64,000 nt of DNA from Winogradskya consettensis (GCF_018332715.1 NZ_BOQP01000007.1:62001-126000); one strand, 5' to 3'. Positions 7,012-15,600 are shown, counted from the first letter of the stretch. Notes: generated by a model not told the origin, from the letters alone. Made by a program: numbers and translations.

Positions 7012-8160
7012 ATGAGCGACGAGCGTTATCGATCCCGTCACCGGCGGCCCGGCGAGGGCAGGGCGCCCATCGCGCTGCTGGTGGTGGTGGTGCTTGTCGG
7101 TGTGCTCGGCATCGGTGGATACCTGGGCCGGTCGCGGATCCAGGCCTACCTGCCCGCGGCGGACTACGACGGCGCGGGAACCGAGGCGGTGCAGGTCACG
7201 ATCGCCCAGCACGCGACGCTCACGACGATGGGTGACACGCTGGTCACCAAGGATGTCGTGCAGAGCACCCGGGCGTTCGTCGAGGCAGCCGACGCGAACC
7301 CCAAGGGGCAGAACATCGGGCCCGGCACGTACAACCTGAAGAAGCACATGTCGGGGGCCGCGGCGGTGACTCTGCTGCTGGATCCGAAGGCCCGGGTGGT
7401 CAACGGTGTGCCGATTCCCGAGGGGACGACCGCGAACGGTATCTACGACCTTCTCGCCGAGTCGACCGGGCTCAAGGTCGACGATTTCAAGAAGGCGGCC
7501 AAGGACCCGAAGGCGCTCGGCGTCCCCGATCTGTGGTTCGAGCGCACCGACGGCCAGCAGGTCACGAAATCGATCGAGGGTTTCCTGTTCCCGGCGACGT
7601 ACGAGTTCCCGAAAAAGGGCACCGCCGCGGAATACCTCAAGCTGATGGTCAAGCAGTTCCTGACCGTCGCGGACAGCATCAATTTCGTGAAACGCGCCGA
7701 GAACGACCGGAAGATCAGCCCGTACGAGGTGCTGACCGTCGCGTCGTTGTCGCAGGCCGAGGCCGGTAACAAGGACGACCTCGGCAAGGTGTCACGGACG
7801 GCGTACAACCGCCTCTACGGCGACAACTCCGACCAGCTCCCGTGCAAGTGCCTGGAGTACGACGTGGGCATCAACTACTACTACCAGCTCACCGGGAAGC
7901 CCACGAAACCGTCGGGCAAGATGACCCGCGCGGAGCTGCGTGACCCGAAGAACCCGTACCGGCTGCACGACAAGGAAGGCCTCACGCCGACCCCGATCAA
8001 CAATCCGGGGAAAGCGGCCATGGAGGGCGCCCTCGACCCGCCGAAGGGCGACTGGCTGTTCTTCGTCGCGACCGACAAGCAGGGCCATTCGGTCTTCACC
8101 CGCGATTACCAGAAGCACCTGCAGAACATCGAGACCTCGAAGAAGAACGGCGTGCTCTAG
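7012..8160 (+). CDS. mltG: MltG/YceG-like endolytic transglycosylase
   Basis: Membrane-anchored lytic transglycosylase of 382 aa, expected to cut nascent glycan strands at the cell membrane. A cytoplasmic basic tail (RSRHRRPGEGR) is followed by one transmembrane helix (residues 20-42). A LysM-like region with IPEGTTANGIYDLLAE and the YceG core EGFLFPATYEF, VLTVASLSQAEAGN and INNPGKAAMEGALDP follow; the catalytic Glu is expected in SQAEAG. The ATG is preceded by GGAGGCGAC. It is not in the usual aroE/ruvX context, so this may be an extra paralogue. Its TAG stop overlaps the convergent P450 stop within a CTAG tetranucleotide. Confidence 0.9.
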   Translation: MSDERYRSRHRRPGEGRAPIALLVVVVLVGVLGIGGYLGRSRIQAYLPAADYDGAGTEAVQVTIAQHATLTTMGDTLVTKDVVQSTRAFVEAADANPKGQNIGPGTYNLKKHMSGAAAVTLLLDPKARVVNGVPIPEGTTANGIYDLLAESTGLKVDDFKKAAKDPKALGVPDLWFERTDGQQVTKSIEGFLFPATYEFPKKGTAAEYLKLMVKQFLTVADSINFVKRAENDRKISPYEVLTVASLSQAEAGNKDDLGKVSRTAYNRLYGDNSDQLPCKCLEYDVGINYYYQLTGKPTKPSGKMTRAELRDPKNPYRLHDKEGLTPTPINNPGKAAMEGALDPPKGDWLFFVATDKQGHSVFTRDYQKHLQNIETSKKNGVL

Positions 8161-9482
8161 ATCGTCCGTTCCGTGACGGCGACCTTGAAGCGCTTTCCCG
8201 GGTTCGGGCCGGGCGTAGCGGTGATCCGCAACGGCTGATCCGGCCGGGGCAGCGTGGCTTTCAGATTGCGGACCAGCATCGCCATGGTCGCCACTGCCAG
8301 GACCTCGGTCATGCCGGCGCCCAGGCAGGTGTGGCTGCCGACCGAGAACGGCGCATAGACCGATGCTTTGCGGCCGGCGGCGAAATCCCGGTCGATGTCG
8401 AACGTTCCCGGATCGGGGAAATGCTCCGGCAGCTGATGCGGCACCGATGTCGCGACGAGCACCCGCCGCCCTTCCTCGATGCGAAAACCCGCGAAGTCAA
8501 AGGACTTCAGCACCGTACGCGCGGAGCCCGGCGCCGGCGGATACACCCGTAACGTCTCCATCACGAGCCCGTGCAGCGCCGGCATCCCCCGGAGCCGCTC
8601 GAAAGTGAGCCCGCCGTCGTCGTACGCGGCGTCGACCTCCGTCGTCACGCGCGCGAGAACGCCAGGGTGGCGCAGCATCGCGTACACCATGAAGCTGTAA
8701 AGGTAGGCGACGGTGTTGACGCCGGCGAAATAGCCCTGCAGCGCCATTCCCGCCCGGACGTCCAGCGGATAGGGGTCACCGTTCTCGTCCACGGCCGCCA
8801 GGGCCCGGTCGAGCAGATCCGTGGTGTCGTGCCGGGGATTCGCCGCGCGTTGCGACAGTGCGTTCCGGGCGAACTCGTGGATCTCTGCGCGGGCCCGGCG
8901 ATAGGCGGGCCATTTCAGCGCCGCCGCCGGCCATTTACCGGTGACGGTGACGTCGAGGACCAGCTCGAACGCCGACCGCAGCTTCTCGAACTCGGCAGCG
9001 GAGCTCTCCCCGGTCAACGCGAGGGACAGCTGCGCGGCGGCGAGCCGCTGGAACTGGTCCACCACCGGCAGCGCGGACCGGCCCTGCCAGCCGCGGAAGG
9101 TCCGCTCGGTCTCGGCGACGACGTCGTCCCAGCGGGCCGCCAGCAGGTCCCGGGACAACCCGGTCGCCAGAATCTTGCGCAGATGCCGGTGCGGGCGGCC
9201 GCGCAACACGTGGACCCGCATCGTCCACTCACGATTGAGGCCGCCGAAGCTCTCCTCGCTGGAGAACACCTCGTCGCCGTGTTCGAGCAAGAACCGGTTC
9301 GCGCGCTCGCCGGCCATGATGACGAACGCCTGGTTGAGGGCGCGCACCCGGAAGACCGGGCCCATCCGCAGGTGGGTGTCCACGAGGAACCGCTGGACGT
9401 CACCCATCATCGGCAGGGCGTTACCGAGCAGTGGAATCCCGGGAACGACCGGGGGGAGCGGTAGGACGGCCATGCCGTGCAT
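8157..9482 (-). CDS. cytochrome P450
   Basis: Class I bacterial P450 of 441 aa. The heme loop FSVGSHTCLGAG places the thiolate ligand at about Cys386, ETLRVYPP is the ExxR K-helix, and PEHFPDPGTFDIDRDF is the usual meander. The I-helix reads GVNTVAYLY rather than AGxDTT, so the acid-alcohol pair for oxygen activation is altered. It opens with VLPLPPVVPGIPLLGNALPM, a proline-rich start as in CYP102/CYP110-type enzymes. No ferredoxin or reductase lies nearby. Start is the first ATG (9482) or that three codons later. It converges on mltG with overlapping stops. Confidence 0.92.
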   Translation of the reverse strand: MHGMAVLPLPPVVPGIPLLGNALPMMGDVQRFLVDTHLRMGPVFRVRALNQAFVIMAGERANRFLLEHGDEVFSSEESFGGLNREWTMRVHVLRGRPHRHLRKILATGLSRDLLAARWDDVVAETERTFRGWQGRSALPVVDQFQRLAAAQLSLALTGESSAAEFEKLRSAFELVLDVTVTGKWPAAALKWPAYRRARAEIHEFARNALSQRAANPRHDTTDLLDRALAAVDENGDPYPLDVRAGMALQGYFAGVNTVAYLYSFMVYAMLRHPGVLARVTTEVDAAYDDGGLTFERLRGMPALHGLVMETLRVYPPAPGSARTVLKSFDFAGFRIEEGRRVLVATSVPHQLPEHFPDPGTFDIDRDFAAGRKASVYAPFSVGSHTCLGAGMTEVLAVATMAMLVRNLKATLPRPDQPLRITATPGPNPGKRFKVAVTERTI

Positions 9483-9497
9483 TCTGACGTGAGCGCG

Positions 9498-9932
9498 CTA
9501 CCCGATCCAGTGCAAGGCGTCGTCGTGCGGAACGTTGTCGCGGGCGCTGGGCCGCTCCCCCAGCCCGCGGCCGATCACGTCCGTCCCGGCCGGGGTGACC
9601 GGGGAACGGGCGAAGGTGAGCACGATCAGCTCGTGGTCGTCGCTGAGATGCTCGACGCTCCACCGGCTGGTCAGCACGCCGAGCAGGCCCCGCCCGCGCC
9701 ACGTGAACGCCCCGGTTCCCGCGTCGAAACTGTCGACGCCGGAGATCGTCCTGGTGGCGCCGGACCGGGTGCGGTAGGTGACGTCGTCGCTGAGGGTCAG
9801 CGACGGGCCGGGCTGCAGCGCGTACGTGAAGACCGGTTGCAGCCGCCGCCCGGACAGCCACATGGGGAACGTCGTGGCCAGCACCCGCCACTGCCCCGGC
9901 AGGGCCTGCCGTAATACGTCCGCGTCACGCAT
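9498..9932 (-). CDS. hypothetical protein, beta-rich, lipocalin-like
   Basis: Not recognised. The 144-aa protein has alternating hydrophobic/polar strands (YALQPGPSLTLSDDVTYRT, TGAFTWRGRGLLGVLTSRW) that suggest a small beta-barrel, possibly a lipocalin-like or heme/fatty-acid-binding fold. It has no signal peptide and ends in HDDALHWIG. It lies 15 bp upstream of the P450 on the same strand and might be co-transcribed with it. Confidence 0.7.
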   Translation of the reverse strand: MRDADVLRQALPGQWRVLATTFPMWLSGRRLQPVFTYALQPGPSLTLSDDVTYRTRSGATRTISGVDSFDAGTGAFTWRGRGLLGVLTSRWSVEHLSDDHELIVLTFARSPVTPAGTDVIGRGLGERPSARDNVPHDDALHWIG

Positions 9933-9993
9933 CGGCCGACCCTATAGTGAAAGGCCGCCCTGCGGGGCGACGCCGGCGAGGGCGCGATCCGAC

Positions 9994-10467
9994 TCACTCA
10001 CTGACCATCACGGGTACGCGGGCAACCCGCACAGTGTCATCGAAACAATTCCGCTCGAGCAGCAGCCCCGAGCGGACCATCCACACGACAGCGTCAACAT
10101 CCAGAATCTCCGCCACCCTGGACGCCGCCCCCGCACCGTCCAGGGCCACACTCGGGACGCTCAGGCTCCCCCACATGATCATCACCTCGCCGCCCCCGCC
10201 CAGAAACTCCTGAACCAGGTGTTCACCGCCCTCAGCAACGAGGTCGTCCACCACCTCTGCCCAGTCGACGCAGCCGTCGCGGTCCTGCGGGAACCGCCGG
10301 AGGCTGTCGCGCTCGCAACGCTCGTGTTCGGCGTAGTCCAACAGCCGAATCCCCGGCCGCCCGGCCCACGTCAGCAACCGCCCCGACCCTTCGGGCGCAC
10401 GAACCACTTTCGCCATCCAGCCCGGCAGCAGATCCGCCCGGCTCCCGTACAACTCCATGTCGATCAT
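9994..10467 (-). CDS. hypothetical protein
   Basis: Not recognised. The 157-aa acidic protein starts at ATG (MIDMELYGSRADLLPGWMAKVVRAP). It contains a DYAEHERCERDSLRRFP segment, an acidic DWAEVVDDLVAEGGEHLVQEF region and a hydrophobic GGGGEVMIMWG strand. There is no signal peptide or membrane segment. A longer in-frame start at 10524 would overlap the gene upstream. It follows a small hypothetical gene closely on the same strand. Confidence 0.6.
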   Translation of the reverse strand: MIDMELYGSRADLLPGWMAKVVRAPEGSGRLLTWAGRPGIRLLDYAEHERCERDSLRRFPQDRDGCVDWAEVVDDLVAEGGEHLVQEFLGGGGEVMIMWGSLSVPSVALDGAGAASRVAEILDVDAVVWMVRSGLLLERNCFDDTVRVARVPVMVSE

Positions 10468-10495
10468 TATGCGGCGCCGGAACCGCGACGATCTC

Positions 10496-10699
10496 TCAGG
10501 AGAAATCGGCGGCCTCGGTGACAAGCCGGTCGACGGTGGCGACGGGCATGAGAAAGGCGATGTGCCACGTCTCGTGGTCGGGACCGATCAGGGCGGTGAC
10601 GGTGCCGTCCTCGATGCACCAGTGGACCGGGATTTCACCGGCCGTGCCGACCTGCAACGTGCGCCGGGAATTCCAGTCCGCTTCACGGATGGCCCGCAT
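10496..10699 (-). CDS. small hypothetical protein
   Basis: A 67-aa protein without recognised domains. It has a balanced composition, a WNSRRTLQVG strand and an IEDGTVTALIGPDHETWHIAFL segment, which looks like real coding rather than a shadow. No clear ribosome binding site precedes the ATG. The 41-bp palindrome at 10722-10762 lies 22 bp upstream, so this gene may be controlled there. Confidence 0.5.
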   Translation of the reverse strand: MRAIREADWNSRRTLQVGTAGEIPVHWCIEDGTVTALIGPDHETWHIAFLMPVATVDRLVTEAADFS

Positions 10700-10721
10700 G
10701 CGGACGATATCGCTCAGATGC

Positions 10722-10762
10722 GCCTATGTAAGCGTAGTTACTGTAATTACGCTTACATAGGC
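10722..10762. promoter_or_regulatory. 41-bp near-perfect palindrome
   Basis: Two 20-base arms (GCCTATGTAAGCGTAGTTAC and GTAATTACGCTTACATAGGC) surround a single T and differ at one position. The G+C content is about 41%, far below the surroundings, and GATATCG occurs on both sides. It lies 11 bp past the protease stop codon and 22 bp before the small gene ending at 10496. The length and AT-richness fit a repressor operator better than a terminator, as no T-run follows. Confidence 0.7.
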
Positions 10763-10773
10763 GATATCGGCAC

Positions 10774-12171
10774 CTAGGCGAGAATGCCGCGGTCCTGGAA
10801 AGCCTTGCGGGTCTGCGCGGCGGCGCGTGCCCCGTACAGCACCCGCGCAGTGGCAACAGTCGCCTCGGCGGCCTTGGGCATCGTGACGTCCGGGGTGAAG
10901 CGGAACTGGGCCTCGAGGATCACCCGGTTGGCCTTCGTACGCCCGAGGGCCCGGTTGACGTCCCAGATCGCATGCGACCAGATCTCCCCGTCGGCGTGAA
11001 CCTCGCCCTCGAGATCATCCGGGTAGACCTTGGCGGTGTCGGTGCGGCGCAGGCAGTGCGGCTCGTCGTCGGTGTACGACGTGGCGTCCCAGTCCATGAC
11101 GCAGGCCCACGGCGTCACGGCCGTGTTGGGGCTGGTGGCCTGCGACATCGTGACGGCCCAGTAGTCGCCGAAGCCCTCGCCGATCGAGCCGGCCTCCTCG
11201 GACTCGCCGAAGCCGGGGACCTGGTCGTCCTGGATGGCGTGGCCGTACTCGTGCCAGATGACCTCGTTGTCCTCGGCGTCGTCGACGCCGCCCGTGCCGA
11301 AGGTGATGGCGTCGACCGACGGGTCGTAGTAGGAGTTGTCGTCGGTGAAGCCGGTGGTGTAGTAGTCCTGGGCTTCGTTGTTGACGTCGATGAAGCCGAG
11401 GCGGTGGATGTAGTCCTCCGCGGAGGTGATGCTGTGGTACGCGTTGACCTGCTCGAAGCCGGGCTCGTCCCGCTGGTACTTGTAGACGCGGCGGGCTGAG
11501 GTGACGGCGGGTTCGCTGAGGTTGTTCGCGTACGAGCCCTGCAGGGTGTCCTTGCCGGGGTCGAGGTGGCGCAGGACGACTCTGCGGTAGGCCGGGGCCA
11601 GCGCCGGGTAGTCGGCGTCGTCCTGGTCGGTGAGCGTCTCGTTCTGCAGTGCGACGACCGGGTTGGGGTCGAAGACCTGGCCGGTGCCGTTGGCTTCGCG
11701 GGCGGTGTTCTCCTCGCGCAGGACGGCGCCGCTGGCCGCGTCGACCAGGGAGCGGATGGTGCCCCGGTCGGCAGGGGTGAGGGTCTTCCAGGCGAGTGTG
11801 GCGGTCGTGCCCGGGACGATGACGAGTTCACTGTCGGCGGGCTGTTCGCCGAGGCGGCCGGCGACCGAGGTCCGGACCCGCTGTTCGGTCAGGGCCGCTG
11901 CGGTGCCGGCCAGGCCCTTGACGGGTACGCGCCCGTCGTCGACGGTCACCGTCCCGTCGGTGCTCTTGTGGGTGGCGTAGTAGCCGCCGAACACGGGGAT
12001 GCCCTGGTAGGTCTGCTGGTACCAGGTGTGCGTACCCGTCAGAGAATGCCGGATCTGGATCTGTCGCAGGTCGCCGGGCAGCGCCGCCGGGGCGGCGTAC
12101 GCGGGTAGTGCCACTGCCGTCGTGAGGCAGGTGGCGAGCACCGAGGCGAGCACGAGCGATGTCTTTTTCAA
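10774..12171 (-). CDS. secreted M36/M4-type zinc metalloprotease
   Basis: Exported metalloprotease of 465 aa made as a zymogen. KKTSLVLASVLATCLTTAV...AYAAPA is a Sec signal peptide. Residues ~30-160 form an FTP/PepSY-like propeptide (GTHTWYQQTYQGIPVFGGYY). The catalytic domain has HEYGH at about 307-311 and the third-ligand Glu in GEGFGDYW about 25 residues later, the fungalysin-like arrangement. I prefer the TTG start because GGGGGAA lies five bases before it; a GTG four codons upstream (12183) is also possible. It stands alone, with a palindrome just downstream. Its likely role is extracellular protein degradation. Confidence 0.9.
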   Translation of the reverse strand: MKKTSLVLASVLATCLTTAVALPAYAAPAALPGDLRQIQIRHSLTGTHTWYQQTYQGIPVFGGYYATHKSTDGTVTVDDGRVPVKGLAGTAAALTEQRVRTSVAGRLGEQPADSELVIVPGTTATLAWKTLTPADRGTIRSLVDAASGAVLREENTAREANGTGQVFDPNPVVALQNETLTDQDDADYPALAPAYRRVVLRHLDPGKDTLQGSYANNLSEPAVTSARRVYKYQRDEPGFEQVNAYHSITSAEDYIHRLGFIDVNNEAQDYYTTGFTDDNSYYDPSVDAITFGTGGVDDAEDNEVIWHEYGHAIQDDQVPGFGESEEAGSIGEGFGDYWAVTMSQATSPNTAVTPWACVMDWDATSYTDDEPHCLRRTDTAKVYPDDLEGEVHADGEIWSHAIWDVNRALGRTKANRVILEAQFRFTPDVTMPKAAEATVATARVLYGARAAAQTRKAFQDRGILA

Positions 12172-12314
12172 CGCTTCCCCCACAGTCGTGCGTAGATCGA
12201 TCGATGCTAGTCGCTGTGTCGTTGATCCCGATACGGTGGCGGGCGGGGTTTGGGCCTTCGGGGCAGACGTTCCTGGGATAGCGTGTGTCGCCGTCTACAT
12301 GTCAGGAGACCCCT

Positions 12315-12539
12315 ATGCCCGAGAATGAGAGCGCGCCGGAAGACGTGAGCGCGCAGGAGAACGGGTCCGTGCCGGAAGGCGACGGCGAGCCGGAGCCCGA
12401 GGTCTTCACCAACCGGGCCGCCCGCCGGGCGAAGGGCAAGGGCGGCGTGAAGCCCGAGGTCTTCGCGAAGGGCCAGCCCCCGGTGGGTCGCGGCGCAGTC
12501 CAGAGCCCCCGTCAGTACGGCAACCGCCGCAGCGGCTGA
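12315..12539 (+). CDS. small charged hypothetical protein
   Basis: 74-aa protein with an acidic first half (PENESAPEDVSAQENGSVPE) and a basic second half (NRAARRAKGKGG, RQYGNRRSG) joined by twice-occurring PEVF motifs. It is low in complexity and probably disordered. The ATG is preceded by CAGGAGACCCCT, a good ribosome binding site. Similar small charged proteins recur in Micromonosporaceae, but I know no function. It is followed by a terminator hairpin. Confidence 0.65.
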   Translation: MPENESAPEDVSAQENGSVPEGDGEPEPEVFTNRAARRAKGKGGVKPEVFAKGQPPVGRGAVQSPRQYGNRRSG

Positions 12540-12554
12540 CCGAAAGCCTCACCA

Positions 12555-12590
12555 GGGACCCGGATCCGCGTACGCGCTGGTCCGGGTCCC
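12555..12590. terminator. hairpin terminator after small charged gene
   Basis: The arms GGGACCCGGA and TCCGGGTCCC pair perfectly over 10 bp around a 16-base loop that is itself GC-rich. It begins 15 bp after the stop of the gene ending at 12539. Confidence 0.7.
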
Positions 12591-12611
12591 GATGTCTCTG
12601 CGGACCCTAAA

Positions 12612-12627
12612 GTTAGCCTAGGCTAAC
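12612..12627. promoter_or_regulatory. DtxR/IdeR-type iron box
   Basis: GTTAGCCTAGGCTAAC is a perfect 16-bp palindrome matching the TTAGGTTAGGCTAACC-type iron box of IdeR/DmdR1. It ends eight bases before the start of the siderophore-interacting protein, so metal-loaded repressor would block the promoter. Confidence 0.88.
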
Positions 12628-12635
12628 CTCACCCT

Positions 12636-13436
12636 ATGGTGAAACGGCCTCGGACAACCCCGAAGAAGCCCCAGCTGTACCGCGTCGAGGTCCTCCGGGC
12701 CGAACGACTCACCCCGCACATGCAGCGCGTCACCGTCGGCGGCACAGCCCTCGCCGACTTCCCGTGGATGGGCTACGACCACTGGTTCCGCCTGTTCGTA
12801 CGCCTCCCCCACCAGAGCGCCTTCGCCATGCCGGAGATCTCCGGCAAACAGTGGTGGCTGAAGTACCTGGCAGCCGCGGAGACGACGCGCCCCCACTGCG
12901 CGAACTACACCATCGCCGACTTCCGCGCCGCCGACGCCGAACTGGACATCGACTTCGTCGTCCACCTCGGCCCCTCGGGCGAACCGGAAGGCCCCGCCGC
13001 CATCTGGGCCTGCGCCGCCACCCCCGGCGAAAAACTCGCCATCTTCGACCAGGGCATCCTCTTCGCCCCACCCGCCGACACCACCGAACTCACCATCGTC
13101 GCCGACGAAAGCGGCCTGCCCGCCGTCACCGGCATCCTCCGCTCCCTCCCACCCGGCACCACCGGCCGCGTCATCCAGGAGGTCCCCACCGCGGCCGACC
13201 ACCGCGACCTCCCCGCCCCCACCGGCATCACCATCACCTGGATCAACCGCGACGACCCCACCGCCGTCCCCGGCGTCAAAGCCCTCCAAGCCCTGCAAAC
13301 CCTCGAAAACCTCGACCCCCACGGGTACGCCTTCGTCGTCGGCGAAGCAAAACTGGCCACCCACGGCCGCCGCCACCTGCACCACATCGGCCTCCCCAAG
13401 GACCGCATCACGTTCTCCGGCTTCTGGAAACACTGA
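12636..13436 (+). CDS. siderophore-interacting protein (FAD-dependent ferric-siderophore reductase)
   Basis: Cytosolic flavoprotein of 266 aa that reduces ferric siderophores to release iron. The N-terminal FAD-binding barrel (RVEVLRAERLTPHMQRVTVGG, then the NYTIADFR flavin motif) is followed by the SIP C-terminal domain (LTIVADESGLPAVTGIL, ITWINRDD, YAFVVGEAKL, ITFSGFWKH). The length is normal. The start ATG lies eight bases past the iron box and has no ribosome binding site, so the mRNA may be leaderless or nearly so. It is monocistronic here, with no siderophore synthesis or uptake genes nearby. Expression is expected under iron limitation. Confidence 0.93.
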   Translation: MVKRPRTTPKKPQLYRVEVLRAERLTPHMQRVTVGGTALADFPWMGYDHWFRLFVRLPHQSAFAMPEISGKQWWLKYLAAAETTRPHCANYTIADFRAADAELDIDFVVHLGPSGEPEGPAAIWACAATPGEKLAIFDQGILFAPPADTTELTIVADESGLPAVTGILRSLPPGTTGRVIQEVPTAADHRDLPAPTGITITWINRDDPTAVPGVKALQALQTLENLDPHGYAFVVGEAKLATHGRRHLHHIGLPKDRITFSGFWKH

Positions 13437-13514
13437 CCGCCGGATCGACCCGGTACCGGGGTTGCGGCGCGCATCAGCACGCTTCTAAAGTGCGGCAAAA
13501 GGGGAGGGGCCGCG

Positions 13515-13664
13515 ATGGGCGTCAACGTCAGGAACGCGCTGCGGGAGACCGCGGACAAGCTTCGTGCCGTGGTCGCCGACACCATCTCGACCGACGAGCT
13601 GACCAGCCAGAACGTCCACGCTGCGGGCAGCGACCCGGGACCGTTGCCCAAGCTGCCGCTGTGA
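13515..13664 (+). CDS. small protein upstream of WXG100-like toxin
   Basis: 49-aa protein starting at an ATG with GGGGAGGGGCCGCG before it. The helical sequence (RNALRETADKLRAVVADTISTDELT) has the heptad look of ESX/WXG100 helices, but it is half the usual ~100 aa and lacks a WxG. Its TGA overlaps the GTG of the next gene (GTGA), so translation is coupled. It may be a secretion partner or chaperone of the downstream toxin-like protein, or the remnant of a longer ESX protein. It is too short for most gene finders. Confidence 0.65.
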   Translation: MGVNVRNALRETADKLRAVVADTISTDELTSQNVHAAGSDPGPLPKLPL

Positions 13665-15031
13665 GCACCAACCCCCTCGTCGCCCCGAGCAGCGACTCGA
13701 CAACCTGGTACACCGGCCTCGGTCTCGTCGAGGACGCCGCGGACATCACCAACGGCATCCGCAGCAACAGCTGGGTCGACGGCTCACTGGGCGGCGTAGG
13801 CGCCTCGCTCGACATGCTCTCCCTCGCCGTCGACCCGCTGGGCACCCTGGTGTCCTGGGGCGTCTCCTGGCTGATGGAGCACGTCCAGCCGCTCAAGGAC
13901 GCCCTCGACTGGCTCGCCGGCAACGCCGACGAGGTCGCCGCGCACGCGGCCACCTGGTCGAACGTCTCGGCCTTCACCGACCAGGCCCGTCAGCAGTACG
14001 CCGACCGCCTCGGCGCCGAGGTCTCCGAATGGTTCGGGCCCTCCGGTGACGCCTACCGTGAACATGCCGCCGCACAGATGCATGTTCTTGAAGGCCTGGC
14101 GACAGCAGCGCAAGGCATCTCGTACGCGGTAGAAGGCGCCGGCCTGCTGGTCGCCCTCGTCCGCGGCATCGTCCGCGACCTGATCGCCGAATTCATCGGC
14201 ACTCTCGCCGCGCGCCTCCCACAATGGCTCGCCGAAGAGGGCCTGACCCTGGGCCTCGCGACACCGGTAGTCATCGGCCAGGTCTCCACCCTCGTCGCCA
14301 AATGGGTCAACAAGATCCAGCATTTCGTCCGAGGCCTCCTCAACAGCCTCCGCCGCCTCCACCCGATGCTCGACAACCTCGCCACCGTCCTCACCAACCT
14401 GAGCGGCCGTAACCGAGCCCTCGCCCGCACCGACCCCACCGAGTTCAAGCCCGGCTTTCCGCACGGCTCCGACTATTTCATCGACGATGGCGACCCCCTC
14501 TCGCAGCGAGCCATCGACGCGTATCGCCGGGCCCGCAACAGCCCGGAGGCCACTTCCGTTGTCGCCGCGAACACCGGCATCGATCCCAGGATCATCGAAG
14601 GCATGCGTCAGAACTTGTTCGTCCAGCAGCACGACGTCCCCATCAGCCCAGGTCACGTAGAGAGCGGCTACTTCACACCGCACGAACGCATCGCGGATCT
14701 GTGGGAGGGTGCGGTCAGCGGCAGTCTGACTCCGAGCCAACTGGACCAGTTCCGCAACCTCGCTGGGCACGAGTATGTCGAGAACAGATTGATGGCAGCC
14801 GGGATCCCCTACCGATCCACCCATCCCGAATCGTTCGATCCCAGCGGCGACCCCATCATCAACCCGAATCACCCTGGCGCACACGATCTCGCGCCCAACG
14901 AATGGAAGCCCGCCACACCCTTCGCGCATTGGCGGGCCTTCGGCCTGGACGGCTCGAACCTGGAGATGGCCGGCGACCTCTCGAACCTGGATGAGGTAGT
15001 CGACGCGGCCCTGCGAGGATTGGGACGATGA
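13661..15031 (+). CDS. WXG100-like type VII polymorphic toxin
   Basis: 456-aa protein with a probable secreted-toxin plan. Residues ~1-150 form a helical WXG100/LXG-like domain (WFGPSGDAYREHAAAQMHVLEGLA). Hydrophobic helices at ~150-240 (AVEGAGLLVALVRGIVRDLI, ATPVVIGQVSTLVAKW) may aid translocation. A C-terminal ~190-residue domain follows, with NLFVQQHDVPISPGHVESG, a GHEYVENRLMAAGIPYRS block and HPGAHDLAP. The HE..E plus later histidines could be metal ligands. I do not recognise the toxin family. The start is a GTG overlapping the previous stop; the following gene overlaps this stop (ATGA). That overlap and order suggest toxin and immunity partner. Confidence 0.72.
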   Translation: MSTNPLVAPSSDSTTWYTGLGLVEDAADITNGIRSNSWVDGSLGGVGASLDMLSLAVDPLGTLVSWGVSWLMEHVQPLKDALDWLAGNADEVAAHAATWSNVSAFTDQARQQYADRLGAEVSEWFGPSGDAYREHAAAQMHVLEGLATAAQGISYAVEGAGLLVALVRGIVRDLIAEFIGTLAARLPQWLAEEGLTLGLATPVVIGQVSTLVAKWVNKIQHFVRGLLNSLRRLHPMLDNLATVLTNLSGRNRALARTDPTEFKPGFPHGSDYFIDDGDPLSQRAIDAYRRARNSPEATSVVAANTGIDPRIIEGMRQNLFVQQHDVPISPGHVESGYFTPHERIADLWEGAVSGSLTPSQLDQFRNLAGHEYVENRLMAAGIPYRSTHPESFDPSGDPIINPNHPGAHDLAPNEWKPATPFAHWRAFGLDGSNLEMAGDLSNLDEVVDAALRGLGR

Positions 15032-15600
15032 GACCTGATGAGGCTGTACGCGACATGGCGGCCCGGCTGAGCGCTGTCGACTGGGAGCGGCGCGGCGACA
15101 AAGCCTGGTCGAAGGCGGCGCTGCTGAAGGAGTTCTTCCGGCGTGCCGCACGCGTGGCCGACGCCTACGGATGTGACACCCGAACGCCGTTCTTCGATAT
15201 CGCCGATTGTGTGCACCCTGGTATCCAGCTGGATCAGAAGGTGCTGGACGACACCCTGAAGAACGTGCAGGGCGGTGGTTGGGATGTCACCAACGTGACG
15301 CCCTTCATTCTGCGCTGGGCGGCTTTGCGGGCCACTCCCGGTGTGGAGTTGCCCGCGGAGCTGGAGGATCCCTTCGCGCCGCTGATGGTGCTCTTCGAGC
15401 GCGGCGGCGGTTTTCATACCGAGAACGGCGAAGTGAACCTCGAATGGAAGTCGGTGCGCTTTGCCGGCTGGCGCAGGCGGGCCGCCGATCCCGCGCTTGC
15501 GAGTTTTGCCGCCGATGACCTCGACGAGATCGACCGGGCCGGCTCCATGGCTCAGTTCGGTTATGTGATGGGCCCGGACGGGGTCCCCCGCGAGCAGTGA
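15028..15600 (+). CDS. probable immunity protein
   Basis: 190-aa soluble protein whose ATG overlaps the toxin stop by four bases. It resembles actinobacterial immunity proteins of polymorphic toxin loci, with an acidic-helical body and the segment FAPLMVLFERGGGFHTENGE followed by VRFAGWRRR. It has no signal peptide or membrane helix, so it would act in the cytoplasm by binding the toxin domain. Assignment rests mainly on position and general likeness, not on a recognised Pfam family. It is convergent with the LCP gene, six bases away. Confidence 0.6.
   Translation: MRPDEAVRDMAARLSAVDWERRGDKAWSKAALLKEFFRRAARVADAYGCDTRTPFFDIADCVHPGIQLDQKVLDDTLKNVQGGGWDVTNVTPFILRWAALRATPGVELPAELEDPFAPLMVLFERGGGFHTENGEVNLEWKSVRFAGWRRRAADPALASFAADDLDEIDRAGSMAQFGYVMGPDGVPREQ

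Noticed and set aside
12764-13660. Apparent N-terminal extension of the toxin-like gene
   Set aside because: This in-frame part is out-of-frame to the siderophore-interacting protein and is Arg/Pro-rich; the real start is the GTG at 13661 overlapping the small upstream gene.
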